64,000 nucleotides of DNA. Source: Campylorhamphus procurvoides. Taxonomy: Eukaryota; Chordata; Aves; Passeriformes; Dendrocolaptidae. The stretch spans positions 571,216 through 635,215 of the forward strand of contig WBMV01004463.1 in the NCBI GenBank assembly GCA_013396655.1. Direction: 5' to 3'. How positions within the stretch are numbered: position 1 is the stretch's first letter; every line of letters starts with the position of its first letter. Below, in pieces: positions 47,713 through 60,810 of the stretch. Both the position numbers and the translations under genes were made by a program. The notes below the pieces were generated by a model. It had not been told where the DNA came from and made no database searches. It worked only from the letters and a program-made list of their open reading frames with translations.

Positions 47713-48505
47713 ATGGAATCATAGAATCATTAAGGGTGGAAAAGACCTCCAAGACTTTTGAGTCCATCCTTTGACCAAGTATCACCATGCCCACTAAACC
47801 GTATCACCAAGTGCCGTGTCTACTCATTTTTTGAACACTTCCAGAGATGGTGACTTCACCTTAGCCACTCTCTCAGTGAAGAAATTTCTCCTGATATCCA
47901 ACCTAACCCCGCCTTGGTGCAGCTTGAGGCCATTTCCCTTTGTCCTGTCCCTGGCAGCCTGTGAGAAGAGACTGACTGCCACCTTTCTACAATCTCTTTC
48001 AGGGAGTTGTAGAGACTGATGAGGTCTCCCCTGAGCCTCCTCTTCTCCAGGCTGAACAACCCCAGCCATTCCTCTTAGGACTGATGTTCCAGACCTTTTG
48101 CCAGCTTTGTCTTTCCTGTAGGGAGGGGACCAGAGATGGACACAGGATTCAAGGTGTGGCCTCACCAGTGATGAGTACAGAGGGACAATCACTGCCCTGG
48201 TCCTGCTGGCCACACTATTCCTGACACAGGCCAGGATGCCCCTGACCTTCTTGGCCACCTGGGCACTGCTGGCCCATGTTCAGCTGTTGACCAGCACCCC
48301 CAGGTCCTTTTCTGCTGGGCACCTTCCCAGCCACTCCTTCCCTGGCCTGTGGTGCTGCCTGGGGTTATTGTGACCAAAGTGCAGGACCCAGCACTTCTCC
48401 TTGTTGAACCTCATCCCACTGATCCAGCCTGTCCACATCCCTCTGCAGAGCCTTCCTGCCCTCCAGCAGTTTGACACTCCTACCCAGCTTGGTGTGGTCT
48501 GTATG
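47713..48505 (-). mobile_element. CR1 LINE 3' half (ORF2 C-terminus and tail), minus strand
   Basis: Read on the minus strand from 48,505: [40 protein letters not shown] and AEKDLGVLV. After a frame change follow [60 protein letters not shown] in another frame, and [14 protein letters not shown]. These are the conserved C-terminal blocks of CR1 ORF2 (thumb and connection region). They are spread over two or three frames, so the protein is dead. The 3' end carries GGATGGACTCAAAAGTCTTG and ATTCTATGATTC at 47,731-47,719, the typical CR1 octamer tail. It is the largest CR1 copy in the window (about 790 bp) and is 5'-truncated just after the FADD region. Confidence 0.95.
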
Positions 48506-51092
48506 TGAGGCCAAGCAGTAAAGGCACAGACAGTAGGAGAAACCTGCTGAAGGCAATGGTTTCTCTGCATGGAGACCGGTATGCATTCCAGTTTGGCTAT
48601 AAAGACACTGCATGTTAAAGTGTTGAGTAAATCAAGGTGTAGATAACTTCCTTGGTTTCACAAAGTGGTGGACCTGTTATGCTGTTATCTAATAATGTTA
48701 AATCATCCAAAACAAAGAGTTTCCCTACTGAAGTTGAAACTATCTATTTATTTCTTGTGGAAAATGTCACTGAAAGCATATGGATTCCTGCAATGTACTT
48801 CTATAAAGTGGCTGGTGCTACGAAACTGTTTTGTCAAAGAGCAAAAAGAATGGCTATGCTTTGATTAAGTCTTGTTTGGTGGCTTTTGATCCATCATCAC
48901 ATTAAGACCCTGCGCTTCATGCCATCAATATATTTTCAAAATTCAGTCACTATGCTTTTATCTTTTGGATTTTCCTTTCAAGCTTAGGTGCTGCGAACAG
49001 TTCATGAATTGCAATTTCAGTCTGGCAGCCTTTAAAATTTGCCCTCCTCAAAATTGTCTTGTCAAGTGTCAGAGACCTAGAGCTAGAAGTAAACAGAGTT
49101 GACAGGACCATTTAACTTCTATCTTAGGCATTCCTCCTGTAATAACACAGGGATGGCATAAGGAGATCCAAGAATCCATTATCCATTTCCTCTCCTGACA
49201 TGCTTTAGGTAGTTAATGCAGGACTGGTTTATTGCTAAAAAATCTCTGTGGCATTTAGTCAAATACTTTCATGGTTAATCTTGTGTTTAGTAGGCTGGTT
49301 TTCTGTCATCTTCTGCTTTGCTCATGAAGTTTTTTAAGTGTTTGCTGATTTCAGATGCACTTTTCTGGATGGGCAGACCCCTTGGAAATACTGAGTCCCT
49401 GAAAACTTTGTGGTAAGACAAGACTGGGGAGGAGAAATGAGATAATTGTGTGATTTTTGTATTAACAGTGAGTCCACATAGAAGCTTATCCATGAATCCA
49501 CAGAAAACAGGATTTACTGTTTCTGATATTCATAAATTAAATTTTTTCTTTTCTTGTGTCCACGTTCATGACTGAGAATAAACTGCACCCACAGTTAATC
49601 TTCTCCAGGTACACACATGCTATCAAATTCGCCTGTTGTCTCTACACATGCACATTCACTTCTAGCAGTCTGCACTGAACATATTTCTCCAGTCTTTTAA
49701 CACTTTAGTCGCCCTCACTGGATTCTTTCTGATTTATTTCATATTTTGGGTTGAAGCCAGTGCTTTTCCACGAGCACCAACTTGACTTACAAAATAAATC
49801 TTGGCATAAGAGATGGGAAGGTAATGGCAGCCCTAGAGTGGTGTGTACAGCTGCAGACCTGGCCTTGCAGAATTGATGTAAACCAGGGCTGTTATTACTC
49901 CCTGGGCTCCTCACTGGGTAATACTACTGTTTATGCATTTCAAAACAGCAATCAGCTCTTTCTGCAGCAGTAGCTTCACACTTCATGCTTGCCTGGAGTT
50001 AATGGGCTCAGGCTGTACTGGGATCCCTTGATTAAGCTCTGGTATGGGGAAACACTTCAGGTGTACTATGTTGGATCTCAGCCCCAGCCTGCAAAGCAGA
50101 GCGCCTCTCTTTCCCCAGTGAAGCACCTTGAGCATATGGCTGGTTTTATTCTAGTGCTTGCTGCACTTTAGCTACCTCCTCTGCAGTCTTAACTGCTCTT
50201 CTTAGTGTGTCTTTGGCTATTTAGACCAAACAGCCCAACCTGGTTTTCCACATTAGACATTTAAAGCCCTATCCAAGCACTAAACAAACAGGCTGTATAT
50301 ATGTTGAATTTTGTTTTCCCTCAGTTTCTTCAAAATCAGTAGGATTCCCGAGTGCTTGAGAATTCTGAACATCTCATCACTTTTGGGGCATATAAAGTTA
50401 AAGACTTAAGGGTTGATATTGCCAGAAAGTGGAATTTATGAAAAGTAAGCTCCTCAGACACGTGCCAGCAGGGGCACTGGGAAAAGACAACCTCAGTAAA
50501 GTTAAAAACCTGACAAATCCATCGCTGTGTGTTTGCCATATGTTACACCCCACTGCTGTAAAGACCTGGGTTCAGGGATGTTGGACTCAGTTGATTTGTA
50601 ATGGCCAAGGAAGCTGAGCATACAGAGGACATACATTTAGCCAGTCCCACCTATGGAAATCTTATGTCTCAGACTATTTCATTGCCTCAGTTGAGGTACA
50701 CTGAGAAAGGGCTTCCACAGCTCAGCCACCTCTGAACACCAAGCAGAGCCTGACTTTAGCAAAATCTCCATTTTTATTGTGTTCCTGGAATATCAGAGAA
50801 GGAAAAATGTCTTAATTGCTCCTCCAGTTGGACTGATGAGGCTTTTCCTCTGTAAATGATAGGTGAGCCCTTACCTCAGGAGCCAAGCATTATGTCTCAA
50901 GGAGGATGGCTCCTGCTGGAGCTTGCAGAGGCAGCTCTTTCAAAGACATCACTTTAAGGTACAAGTCTGCCAGACTGAAGTTCAGCAGCAGAAATATGCT
51001 GTCTGGCATAGTTATATGGTGTATTAATTATTGCTATGTCTAATGGAATTACTGTGGGAACTGATTTTATTTTGTCACAACTGTCCATATTT
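48506..51092. other. Unique DNA, no gene seen
   Basis: AT-rich sequence with no recognised exon or repeat. Two nested frames at 48,652-48,868 and paired frames near 49,700-50,170 carry no known motif. Confidence 0.5.
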
Positions 51093-51117
51093 ATATACAC
51101 ACACACACATATATATT
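51093..51117. repeat. (CA)n/(TA)n short microsatellite
   Basis: ATATACACACACACACATATATAT. It is a short alternating tract. Confidence 0.85.
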
Positions 51118-54100
51118 AAAGAAATGTAACAAGTAGCATGCCCACACAAAAACTCAGTTGTTTATACATGTGCTCCCTGTGGGAAATCTTGCTTTTTTAT
51201 CTTGAATAAATATAAGCAACCTTCCACTATCCCCAGTGTTTTGCCTGGGAATTCAAGTGGGGGCTTCCTTCTCTTTGAAACAAACTTCCAGTCCAAACTG
51301 GATTTCTTATGAGGGGCCACCCATGTCACCTCTTGGTGACTCACCACGGTACTTCATGGATGGAATATCCCAGGCAGAATCTCTAACCAGCAGCTGAAAG
51401 AGGATGCTAGAGCTACAACTCCCATGTAGATTTTGAAATATCCATGTGTTTTCCATCTTCCAGGTACTGCTCAAAACAATACAGCTTTTTGTAGGTGAAA
51501 TGGACAGAAGAGATACTCAGGAGAGCCATAGACTAAGTTTTCAGTTATAGAATGTGCTTTTCCAGCACAATGTACCTTACAATCCATGGTCACTTTTTAA
51601 GCAAGTAATTAAACAGTAGTGTGAAGTATGTAAGAAAAATTATACCCATTTAACAGATGTCTGAATGGAAACAAAGCAAAGGAGTGGTAAGTAGTCCCTG
51701 GAAGAGCCAGAAGATTGGATTCATTTCCAGCTGCTGCATCAGCCTCCTTCATAACATACCATATTCTCTTCCAACAGCAGTTTTTGCAATTATTCCTCAG
51801 CAGATCAACTTTGAGCTAGAGCATTTGAGCAGATGTTTTGATTCACCCTCCTCACCTAACAAGCAAATGCTCTTTGTCCCTGGAGACTGTTTCTCTGAAA
51901 TTGCTCTTTCACCTTGGGACAGTGACCTGAAGACCAAACTGGTGGCTCTGTGAAAGAGCCCAAAGCATTTGGCATCGTTGCATTGATGAAACAAGTTGCC
52001 TGTCTACTCTGGACTGGTGAAGAGGAAGCCTTTGAAAAATTGTTCCTGCTTGTAAGTAGCTTTTTTAGTCTCCAAAAGGCCCTGTTGCTAGGCATTAGTT
52101 GTGTCTTATTTTGGCCATGGCTCAGATATTTTATAATGCAGTATGCTGCCTTTCAAGAACAATCAACCTAGATTTTTTTTTCTTTCATATTTCTTTATCC
52201 TCTATTTTATAAGCCAAATCCACTGTAAGCACAGGAAAAACACTCTCCTTCTGCTGATAGAGCTACTTTATTTTTGGTGTTATAATTTCGCAGTACAGCT
52301 ATTTTAACATAACACATTGTTAGAGGCTTATTCACCCTAAAAAAAAAAAACAAAGGAAAAGAAATCATCATTAATGGTTAGAGCCTCTAAGTAGAAACTG
52401 TTCTTATTTGCATTACTGTAACACTCTCAGGTCTCTTAAGAGATCTTGCTCTGGCCTTCATATTTTACATAGATATTATAGACAGACAGTAGGATGCCAT
52501 TTACCATTCGTATCCCTGAAGAGCCTTCAACCTTCTTGTTAGTTGCCTGACTTGTATGCTCATTACTTTTTTTCCCTCCTCCCATCCATATGCAGTTTCT
52601 TCTTTCCATTTAGCTATTTTTACTCACAGGATTCATCCTCACCATGGCAGTGTTAGAAAACAGCACTTATATTATTCTGGCACTGTGCAAATACCACAGT
52701 CTCAAAGTGAAGTCCTTACAGTTTAAGATATAGGCTTGCTTCTGGGGTGGGTTTATTTAAAGGGGGAATTGTGCCTGAATATGAACAGAGCTAGGCCAGT
52801 TTTATATTAGTTTCACTATGAAAGCAAACTTTCATACCCAATCCTACATCTCTTTCATTTACTTTCCCTTTATAGCCATGTAATTCCATATACTTTGAGA
52901 AAATGAATTATGTCTCATGCTAGTACTAACAATAAGAGAAATAAATGCAAACAACACATTACACAGGGAAACACTACAGGACACAGCCATTAGAGAACAT
53001 GCTGGAATGCAAATTGTATGCTTCAGACGCTGAAAAACATTGTAAGGTGTCTGTGTTTGGTTATTTTTATTCCTCTCAAAGTACCCAAGATGCTCGGTGG
53101 GTCTGTTACTCTAAAACGGATTGCAAAATGCAATTACTTCAGTAGAGGGAAACACTTGCCTGAAACTACGTGGAAGTCAATTTTATGCAGCTGAATTTGG
53201 ATTTCAGAACAGTCTCCGACACGCAGAACATAAACACCCTCCCTCTTGCCAAGGTGGAGGCAATGAAATGAGGCCCTTCAGTCACACTGGGTGGCAGAAG
53301 ATGTGCTGGAGCAGGGAGCCCAGGAATGGGAAAATGGAGCATAGCTCTCAGGGATTGTATTGGGGTTTGGGAATGACTGCACTGACAACTGGAACACTGG
53401 CCAAGAAAAGCTGCCTTTGGCTTTGTCTCCTCACTTCCAGATTTTGACTTTATTTTGCTCTTGTTCCTTTACTATTCTTTCCCCTACTCTAGGTTGGAGG
53501 GATTTTTTTTTGTTTTCTTCCTTTTATTTTTTTTTTATGGTCCCCATCAAGCAGCTGTTCCTTGTGTGGGCGCCTGATCACTGCTGCTTTTCATTTGCCA
53601 GAGTCCCTGCAGGACTCTCATGTCATCACCACCTGTTCCTTATTCTTCTGAGTGGTGACTAAAAGACACATTAACCAGATCCTTCCATGCCATTCACAGA
53701 GACTGCCTAGTGCCAAGGCACACAAAACACCAAGCCTTGAATTCTGTTACCTTTCTTTTTGCCTTTCTTTCTTCCTTCTTTTGGTTTGTTTGGTTTGGTT
53801 TTTTTTCCCCTAGCTTCTTCCACCATGGAAGGACAGAATTCCTGGTCCTTTTTCCTGATCACTGTCAGCTGTTATTAGCAGTGTCCTCCCTTGCCAATCC
53901 ACCACCCACTCACCTTTAAGCAAGTCAACAGCAGCCTTAGTACCTGCTTTTATCTTGAGTATGGTGCAAAAAAAAATTCTGCTCATAAACCAGCTGTAAG
54001 TTTACCTTTTGGCTCTTTTTTTTTTAATTCTTTGATGAAATGAAGAGAAATGGACCTTTCCTCTGACTTTGCCAATAGTTTTGTCTCTGCAAAAATGCAT

Positions 54101-55842
54101 TGTAGTTTGTGAGCTAGACTTAAGTCTTACAGTTCTCACTGCATTAGTCCTGTCCTAAAGTGTCATTTTAGTACGGGTAAGGAAATAATAACTGATGCTA
54201 TTGTTATAACTGTAGTTGCTTGAATGTTTATTACTCTAGATATGAAATACATTAATTAGACTGGACTCACTCTCCAAGAAGTTAGTTTTGCAGAGCTTTT
54301 CTTGGTGGGCAGCAAGGAGGACTGGGTTCCTTATTTTATTTTAAAGCTTTGATAAGATGTTTAAAGAACCTTATGGAAGACAATACTAAATCTAAATCCC
54401 TTTGTTTTTAACAGGCAGAAAATTCAATTAACCATCTTTCCCTAGAGTAGCAATATAGGAGGCTCCAGCAGGTGTGTTACTCTTGCAATATCAAAATAAA
54501 AAGTCTAGTCAGTCTTCCACTATAAAAATAAGTGAAATGCAGAGCAGATGCTGTAATAACCATTAATTTACATTCACCAACTATATTTGTTGTAAAAGTA
54601 GATGAGGACACTGGAAAAATAAGTTATTTTTGGCACTTCCATGCAATATCACAAGAAAACGACTGTAATGTGTTTAGCAGAGCAATGAATACATATTGGC
54701 CAAATTTATCTCTGCTATAACCCTGCAGAAACTTAGAATGAATTCAGTCCTAAATTTCACTTTGTGGAAGAAAGTGTAAGATTAAAGGAAATCACCAGAA
54801 GTTTCCACATCTGGTACTGAACTAACTTTAAAAAACTTCACAAGGAAAACAGAATAATACATGGCTTTACCTAAACTTTACTGTTCAGAATTTATAGCTA
54901 TAACCTCCTATTAGAAACAGATTTTAATGAGCTGTGTAATAACCTCTATCCAGAGGAACTCTAAAGGAGAGCAGCATTTCTTGGGTGCTGATTTCTGTAA
55001 GACTTTTGTGCTGGGATCTTTGTACTGATTTAACCACACAGCAAGTCCCCACAGAGCCACAGGGACTGCTGGGTGAGAGGGTCAGCAGTGTCTTAGATTG
55101 TGGGGTACCTTTCATGTGGGGGTGCTCAGGGGCTGTAGATACAATTAAATGAACTTGCCATAGGTCAATTTATGCTACTTATTTATTTTTAGGCATGAAA
55201 GCGAAACGCTCAACCACCTTACTGGTTTACTGGAAGGGTTGAAAGTCCTCACAGTGTTGAACTACTGAAATAATTTGCCCTTAAACACATAGGACTTGTG
55301 TCACCTCTGTCTGTGGTGTCATTTTTGACAGCTCTTCCTAGTAGTGGCAAAGCGTGAGAACCAGAGAAATCATTTCAAAGTCATTATTGGCTTCATTTTT
55401 TTCCCAGAAATACTGGTATTAAACCAGAGTTTTGACTTCTCTGCAAAGTTGTCTTTATGTATTGAGACTACATTCTAAGAGACCATGGTTCTAATACAAT
55501 CAAGGCATAAGTCCTTTATGTGTCTGATTGTCATTCAGGCAGGTGGGTGCTCATGATATTTTGTCTATATTTGCCTGTATTACAAATCAGATTTTTTTTT
55601 AGAAAGCCCTATTATGTGACTGCCTCAGTTTTGAATGGAACCTTGATTAATATCTTTTACTGGCGACTTGCTAAACCTGTGAAACACATCAGTGGGAATT
55701 GTTTCAGGCTGGCTATGAAGACAAACTCTTAGGGTTTCCAGCTAACCAAAAAAAGCCACATATAAAAAAATTGCCCTAGTTTCACTTTAGCAGAAAAATT
55801 TGCAGAAGAATTTATGCTATCGTCATTGAAAAGTTTAAACTT
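51118..55842. other. Unique DNA with T-rich runs, no gene seen
   Basis: No gene was recognised. Poly(A) at 52,341-52,351. T-rich runs around 53,504-53,538 and 53,740-53,812 (TTTGGTTTGTTTGGTTTGG) resemble decayed simple sequence. The frames at 51,657-52,171 and 53,121-53,662 have no family motif. Confidence 0.5.
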
Positions 55843-55859
55843 CCCCCCCCTCCCCCCCC
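55843..55859. repeat. Interrupted poly(C), C8-T-C8
   Basis: Eight C, one T, eight C. On the minus strand this is G8-A-G8, which satisfies the four-run requirement for an intramolecular G-quadruplex (with an i-motif on the other strand). Confidence 0.95.
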
Positions 55860-58800
55860 TCTGATTTTTCCCTGAAAACAATTGAGCAAATTCACTACAG
55901 ATTTCCTGGTAGAGTCAGATCAAAGTGTGCATTTTCCAGAGAATAAAAAGAGATGCTTGAAATCTTTTTTCCAACTGGAAGTGTTACCATTGTTATGCAT
56001 TGCATCCTTACTTTTTTCGTGAAAGAGCCACTGCTTGAGAGTTTCCTGCTGAACAAATTTGAGCAAGGTGAGATAAGTGGTCAGACAGCGACTTTCAATG
56101 ATTCTCCCCCATTGATCCCACAAAGGAGAGGAGGAGAGGGAAAGAGGGGGATTCTCCAAGGAAATGAAGAGAGGTATGATGGTCTGAGATGCTTTGGGAG
56201 AGAGAGACACCTTATAACAGAGACAGGGTAATAAAGGGACAGCGTGGCATCCATGGATGTGGGAGTTTTCAGTGCCCATGTGTATCCTAGTCTGGTTCTG
56301 GCTTTAACTGTGACACAGGGGGATATTCACACAACGTGATGTGGTAATTTCACACCACCAGATGCTTTCCCTGGGCTCCCTCCGATGTCAGTGGAAAGCA
56401 AATACTTCTCTGGAGGGCAATTCGGAGAAGGAGCCTAATTTAGTTGTGCAGAATTGGTCTTCAGAGGATATCTGCTCCTCTCCATTGCCTATAGGGGGCA
56501 TCTAAATTTGGGTTTAAAGGTAGAGGGTGTCATTACTTTCTCTTTTCCTGCTGCAGTTCTGATTTTAAATGTCCTGAGTAATGGGACCGTGTGATGTTTC
56601 TTCTGGAGGTCTGTCAGCTCACAAGGGAATGCAATTCAGAAGCCAAACCTGAAGGGCCTCAATTCTAAGACTTAATGCATTTAAAAGATACAGGATCTAA
56701 AATTTAAATCTCTATTAACCAGCTGGTAGTAGATTTATAATGAGGATATGGTCACAGGGACTGTAATCAGAGTGCAGGATTGATCTTGACTAGCTCCACG
56801 GGGTAGAAAGTGGGGAAAAAACACATGGCACGTTGTGGACGGGTGTTTTGTATCCAAATTGCTATCTGGAAAGGGAGCTCTTAACTTTATTTGCATTGAG
56901 CACAAAGCCACAGAATGGTGTTTTCAAGAAAAATGACAGTTCAATAGAAGTTATGACTGTCTCAGCAGGTGTAAAGTGAGTCGATCTGTGGGATGAAAGA
57001 GTTGATATTGAGCATCTTGAGTCTGTTGTGCTGGTTTTGCACTGGATTTAATCTGGTCCTGCAGACTGGACCACTGGAGTGGAATTGGGAGCATTTTGTG
57101 CTCTCAGACTACCTTCCTGTCATACAGGTATGCACGTGATGCACACCGAGACAGCTTCAGGAGGTGGAAGAAATTGAAGTGACACACAAACACATCTTTC
57201 ACAGAATAAGGAAAGGAAGGAAGGTAACAGCTACTTTTAATAAAGGAGCAAACTTGCTGCATTGTGGCTTGTACTGCTGGCAAACAAAGGAGCGTTGCTG
57301 TTTTGGTAAGGGCTCCAAAGCTTCAGTCAGTGGTGAGGTGTTTCATAAATTCTAAACAAAAAATCCCAATTCATGTGTGCATTAGTTACCTTGAAGGGAT
57401 GCCAACAGGGAAGCTACACATGGTAGTAGAGAATGCATTCTCCAATTTTGTCATTATTGTTTTTATTATACATTTTTATCCCTTTTGCCTTTATGTATAG
57501 TTTGGTTTTTTAATGCATCATTTATTTTTCCCCTCTTTGAGTTATTTTTGTCATTCTTATGAGCTTAGGAAGACTTCAGAGAAAAACTGATATAGTCACA
57601 TCCAAGGGCACGTCTGTGCTTTAAACTTCCCATTAACTTTGTGCATAGCAAAAAATAAATTAGTACCTTATGGTCCAGACAGTACAACATATAAAGACAC
57701 TTACTCCACAAGCTCCACAAGAGCTTGGCCAGGTTTCCAAGTGTGGGTTATTAAGGACCTGCCAACCTTAACTGTGGCATAATTACAACAGCAGCTTTCT
57801 CCTACTGACCTACTCTTGCTCTCCCCTGGAGATGCAGCTTTGAAGGAATAATCATCAGCAAATTCCACTCAGGCACTCGCCCATCTCCCAGGATTCTCAG
57901 AAAGGGTGGGGAGGTGAATGCCTGTGTGTTTTTAATGCGAACAGCAGGCAGGGATTGGTGATCACCAGAGTATCTGAAAGACAAAGAAGCACAACCTGGG
58001 CAGCACTTCAGGCTGAAGTGACCTGAAGTCACAGTTCTGAATTCCCTTTGGAGCTGTTGTGCTCAGTATGACGCACTTTAATTAGAATTTGGAGAGGATA
58101 CAAAGAGAAGCATGGATAGGAAAGGGAAGAGCGGTTTACTTGGCTCACCTAAAATACAGAGTTAGCAGAGAAATGCACATTCTTATTGCACTTGCTAGAG
58201 CACACAAATCCCCTTTATTAATATTGCAGCAGAGGATGGTACAACTGTAATCATTTGCGATTTCAATAATTTATATCAATACACAATTCATGGATTCTGT
58301 GTTTGCACATTTGGAGAATGCTATAGCTGAAGAGGATCTATTGAAAATGTAAGAAATGAGTATTTCTAATAATTTCCATGTTCTTTTCAGTTCCCTGGAA
58401 GAACAAGACAGCTACAAAATGCAAAGATCCAGTTAACTACGGACACTAAAACTGCTGCAAAATACATGAAGGAATGCGGGTCATAAAACACCAAAAAAAA
58501 TTACCCACGAACCAGAGTGTTGAGAACAGTGTGTAAACACTGAATTTTTAGCTCTGGAGTCAGCAGAGAGCATGAAACCATCTCTGTTCAAATGAAATCA
58601 GCAACTCACTTCTCTGTTTTGGTACCTCAGTACATATGGGTGTGTGTTCATATATCTGTGCCAGGTGCATAAAATACTCAGCTATCAATCTCTTCAATAA
58701 ATTCAGCTTCCAAAGCTATATGTATCAAAATGCCATGTGATACAGAGTCCAGTGCCAAACCTTCCAAGGATCCTCAGCAATTTTGGGGCAATAGGACTTT

Positions 58801-60757
58801 ACCACTGCCTTGTAAAGTGAAGCATTTTGATGTGATGTCCGGGAGCCAGGAGAGCCAGGGAAGTGCATCATTAGCACTTGGTGAATCTTTTGGGGATGGT
58901 AATGTCGGTTGCAAGAGACTTTTGTTTGGTTGGTTTTACTTCCATGTTTCAAATTTGGGGATGCTGATGAAAGCCCATTTTTGTGGGCATATAGAGGTGG
59001 AGCAACACTGCTGTAAATAAAGGAAAATACACAAAATAAAAGATGAAGTCTGCTGCTAGGCTGTCAGTTCATGGAGCCAGTCCTGTCTAGCTAGCACATA
59101 ACTGTGTAGGAGAGCGGGGCAGAATCTCCTCTGCTGCCAAACCAGTTCTATTTGAAAAGACAATGTGTCATCTGTCACACTCGATGGCAGGAGAGCTTTC
59201 TTTCCTGGACATAAAATGTAAACGTTGCCAGAGGTTAGAACTTGGACTTGGCTCTTTGATTTATCTATTTATGTTATTTGTCATCGGAAAAAAAAAAAAG
59301 ACAAATTGAGGGAAACATCTTCAAAAGAAAACTGATGACCAGATGAGAAACAATAGTGGAAGCCCAGTGAGGAATTACAGTTGTTTAGATTTCTTTTGAA
59401 GAAAGATCAGGTTGCATTTTTCTAGCTGTCAAAATTCCTGATAGTTTAATTTGTAAGTCTTTTTGTGCCAACCTAATTTTCACTGATGACATGAAAACTT
59501 CGTGACTCAAAAATTAAATTTCATTTTTTATAGGTGACTTCAAAGAGAATTTTTAAATAAAACTTCAAAGTTCCTGTTAAACTGGATAATTCCTGCCCCA
59601 ACTTTAACTAGTGTTTATGGAGACACTGCAACCAGTTTTAACACAATCAGAAATTCGGTAATCAGTTTATTGCCACAATTATTCTGAAGAGTAGTTGAGG
59701 TGACAGTCACAAAACCCCACCACCATGCCTAGTTTTGCAGTCCCCACAAACAGTGGTGCAACTATAGATGCAAAATTTTCAGAGTTTCCATACCAGTGAT
59801 TGAGTGTGTGCTGCTTCATGAGAAATGGAAATACCCTGCTGAATATGCTTTCAGTTCTCCTTTTAATAGAGGGCAAGAAAGGCCCCAAGGATTATTTATT
59901 GTTTGGGTATGAAAAGCGTCATTCAGAAACATGGCATCCTAATGAGAAATTCTAAATTTATGTATATTTTTTCAGCCAAAAAGCTAAACTATTCAGCTCA
60001 GCCATCAAGGAAACAGAATCTGAATGATTAAAGGATCTTATTCTCATAGAGAAAAATAATTGACATTTGCAATTTTTTGTTTGATACAGCTCTGCCAAAA
60101 AAAGCCCAAAAATCCAGTTTGTGTGTGTTGTTGAGAATGCTGTTTTATAATGCAGACGGTATAAATTACAAGGCCATAAACAAAGAGATTCTAGTAATGT
60201 CCTTATCCAGATGAGCTGTGCTCTCATGATTAATCATGTCACCAGAAACCTATGTAATCTATAGCTGCCTGTCTTATTTATCTGTTTATTGGGCTATCAA
60301 ATGTTCCCATTTCATTAAGTGCTTGCTCTCTACTGAGAAGGTACTTAACATTTTGCATCCTGTAGGCTTTGCTCAGGGCTGGTAGCCCCGTTCAGCTCCT
60401 GCTGTTTTCCAGGCAATGCTGTGTGGCAGCAGCTCTCCAGTGAGCACACATTTCTGATTAGAAGGCCTTCCTTAGGGTGCTAAACTCTTTTTGGTCCATA
60501 AGTTAGTTGTAGGAGCTCTGTGAATAAGGCTAGACATTCTCTAAAAATCAGAATGCCCTCTTTCTCCCTGTAAGCACCTTAAGCATGTGCCAACTAAGTG
60601 ACAGCATGGAGATGTCCCTGCCTCAGGAAAACTGTGTCTTGAAAGAGAGGAGGTTTCTGAGCACAACTTGCCCTGTTTTTCTTCAGGGTATGGTGCTTTC
60701 CAGAGGCAAGTTCACAGTCCAAGCCCTAGGCTTGCTCTGTAGTCAGGGGAGAAAGGG
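55860..60757. other. Unique DNA with a possible conserved block
   Basis: No exon was recognised. A purine-rich stretch lies at 56,121-56,210 (GGAGAGGAGGAGAGGGAAAG). Poly(A) at 59,288-59,299. The part 60,110-60,370 looks like enhancer-type conserved sequence (TTATAATGCAGACGG, CTCATGATTAATCATG, which contains a palindromic CATGATTAATCATG). The rest is ordinary AT-rich DNA. Confidence 0.45.
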
Positions 60758-60810
60758 ATTTCCAGAGGGCACATCTGAGCCACAGGTAGGCTCACCTGTC
60801 CTCTGGAAAT
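60758..60810. repeat. Imperfect inverted repeat (hairpin-forming)
   Basis: ATTTCCAGAGG at 60,758-60,768 pairs exactly with CCTCTGGAAAT at 60,800-60,810. An inner ACAGGT (60,782-60,787) pairs with ACCTGT directly before the outer arm, leaving a 13-base bulge on one side. In total this is 17 base pairs within 53 nt. It could be a structured RNA or a chance fold. Confidence 0.75.

Noticed and set aside
47824..48258. 144-codon minus-strand frame as a host gene
   Set aside because: It is the C-terminal part of CR1 ORF2 with frame changes and is already covered by the CR1 entry.
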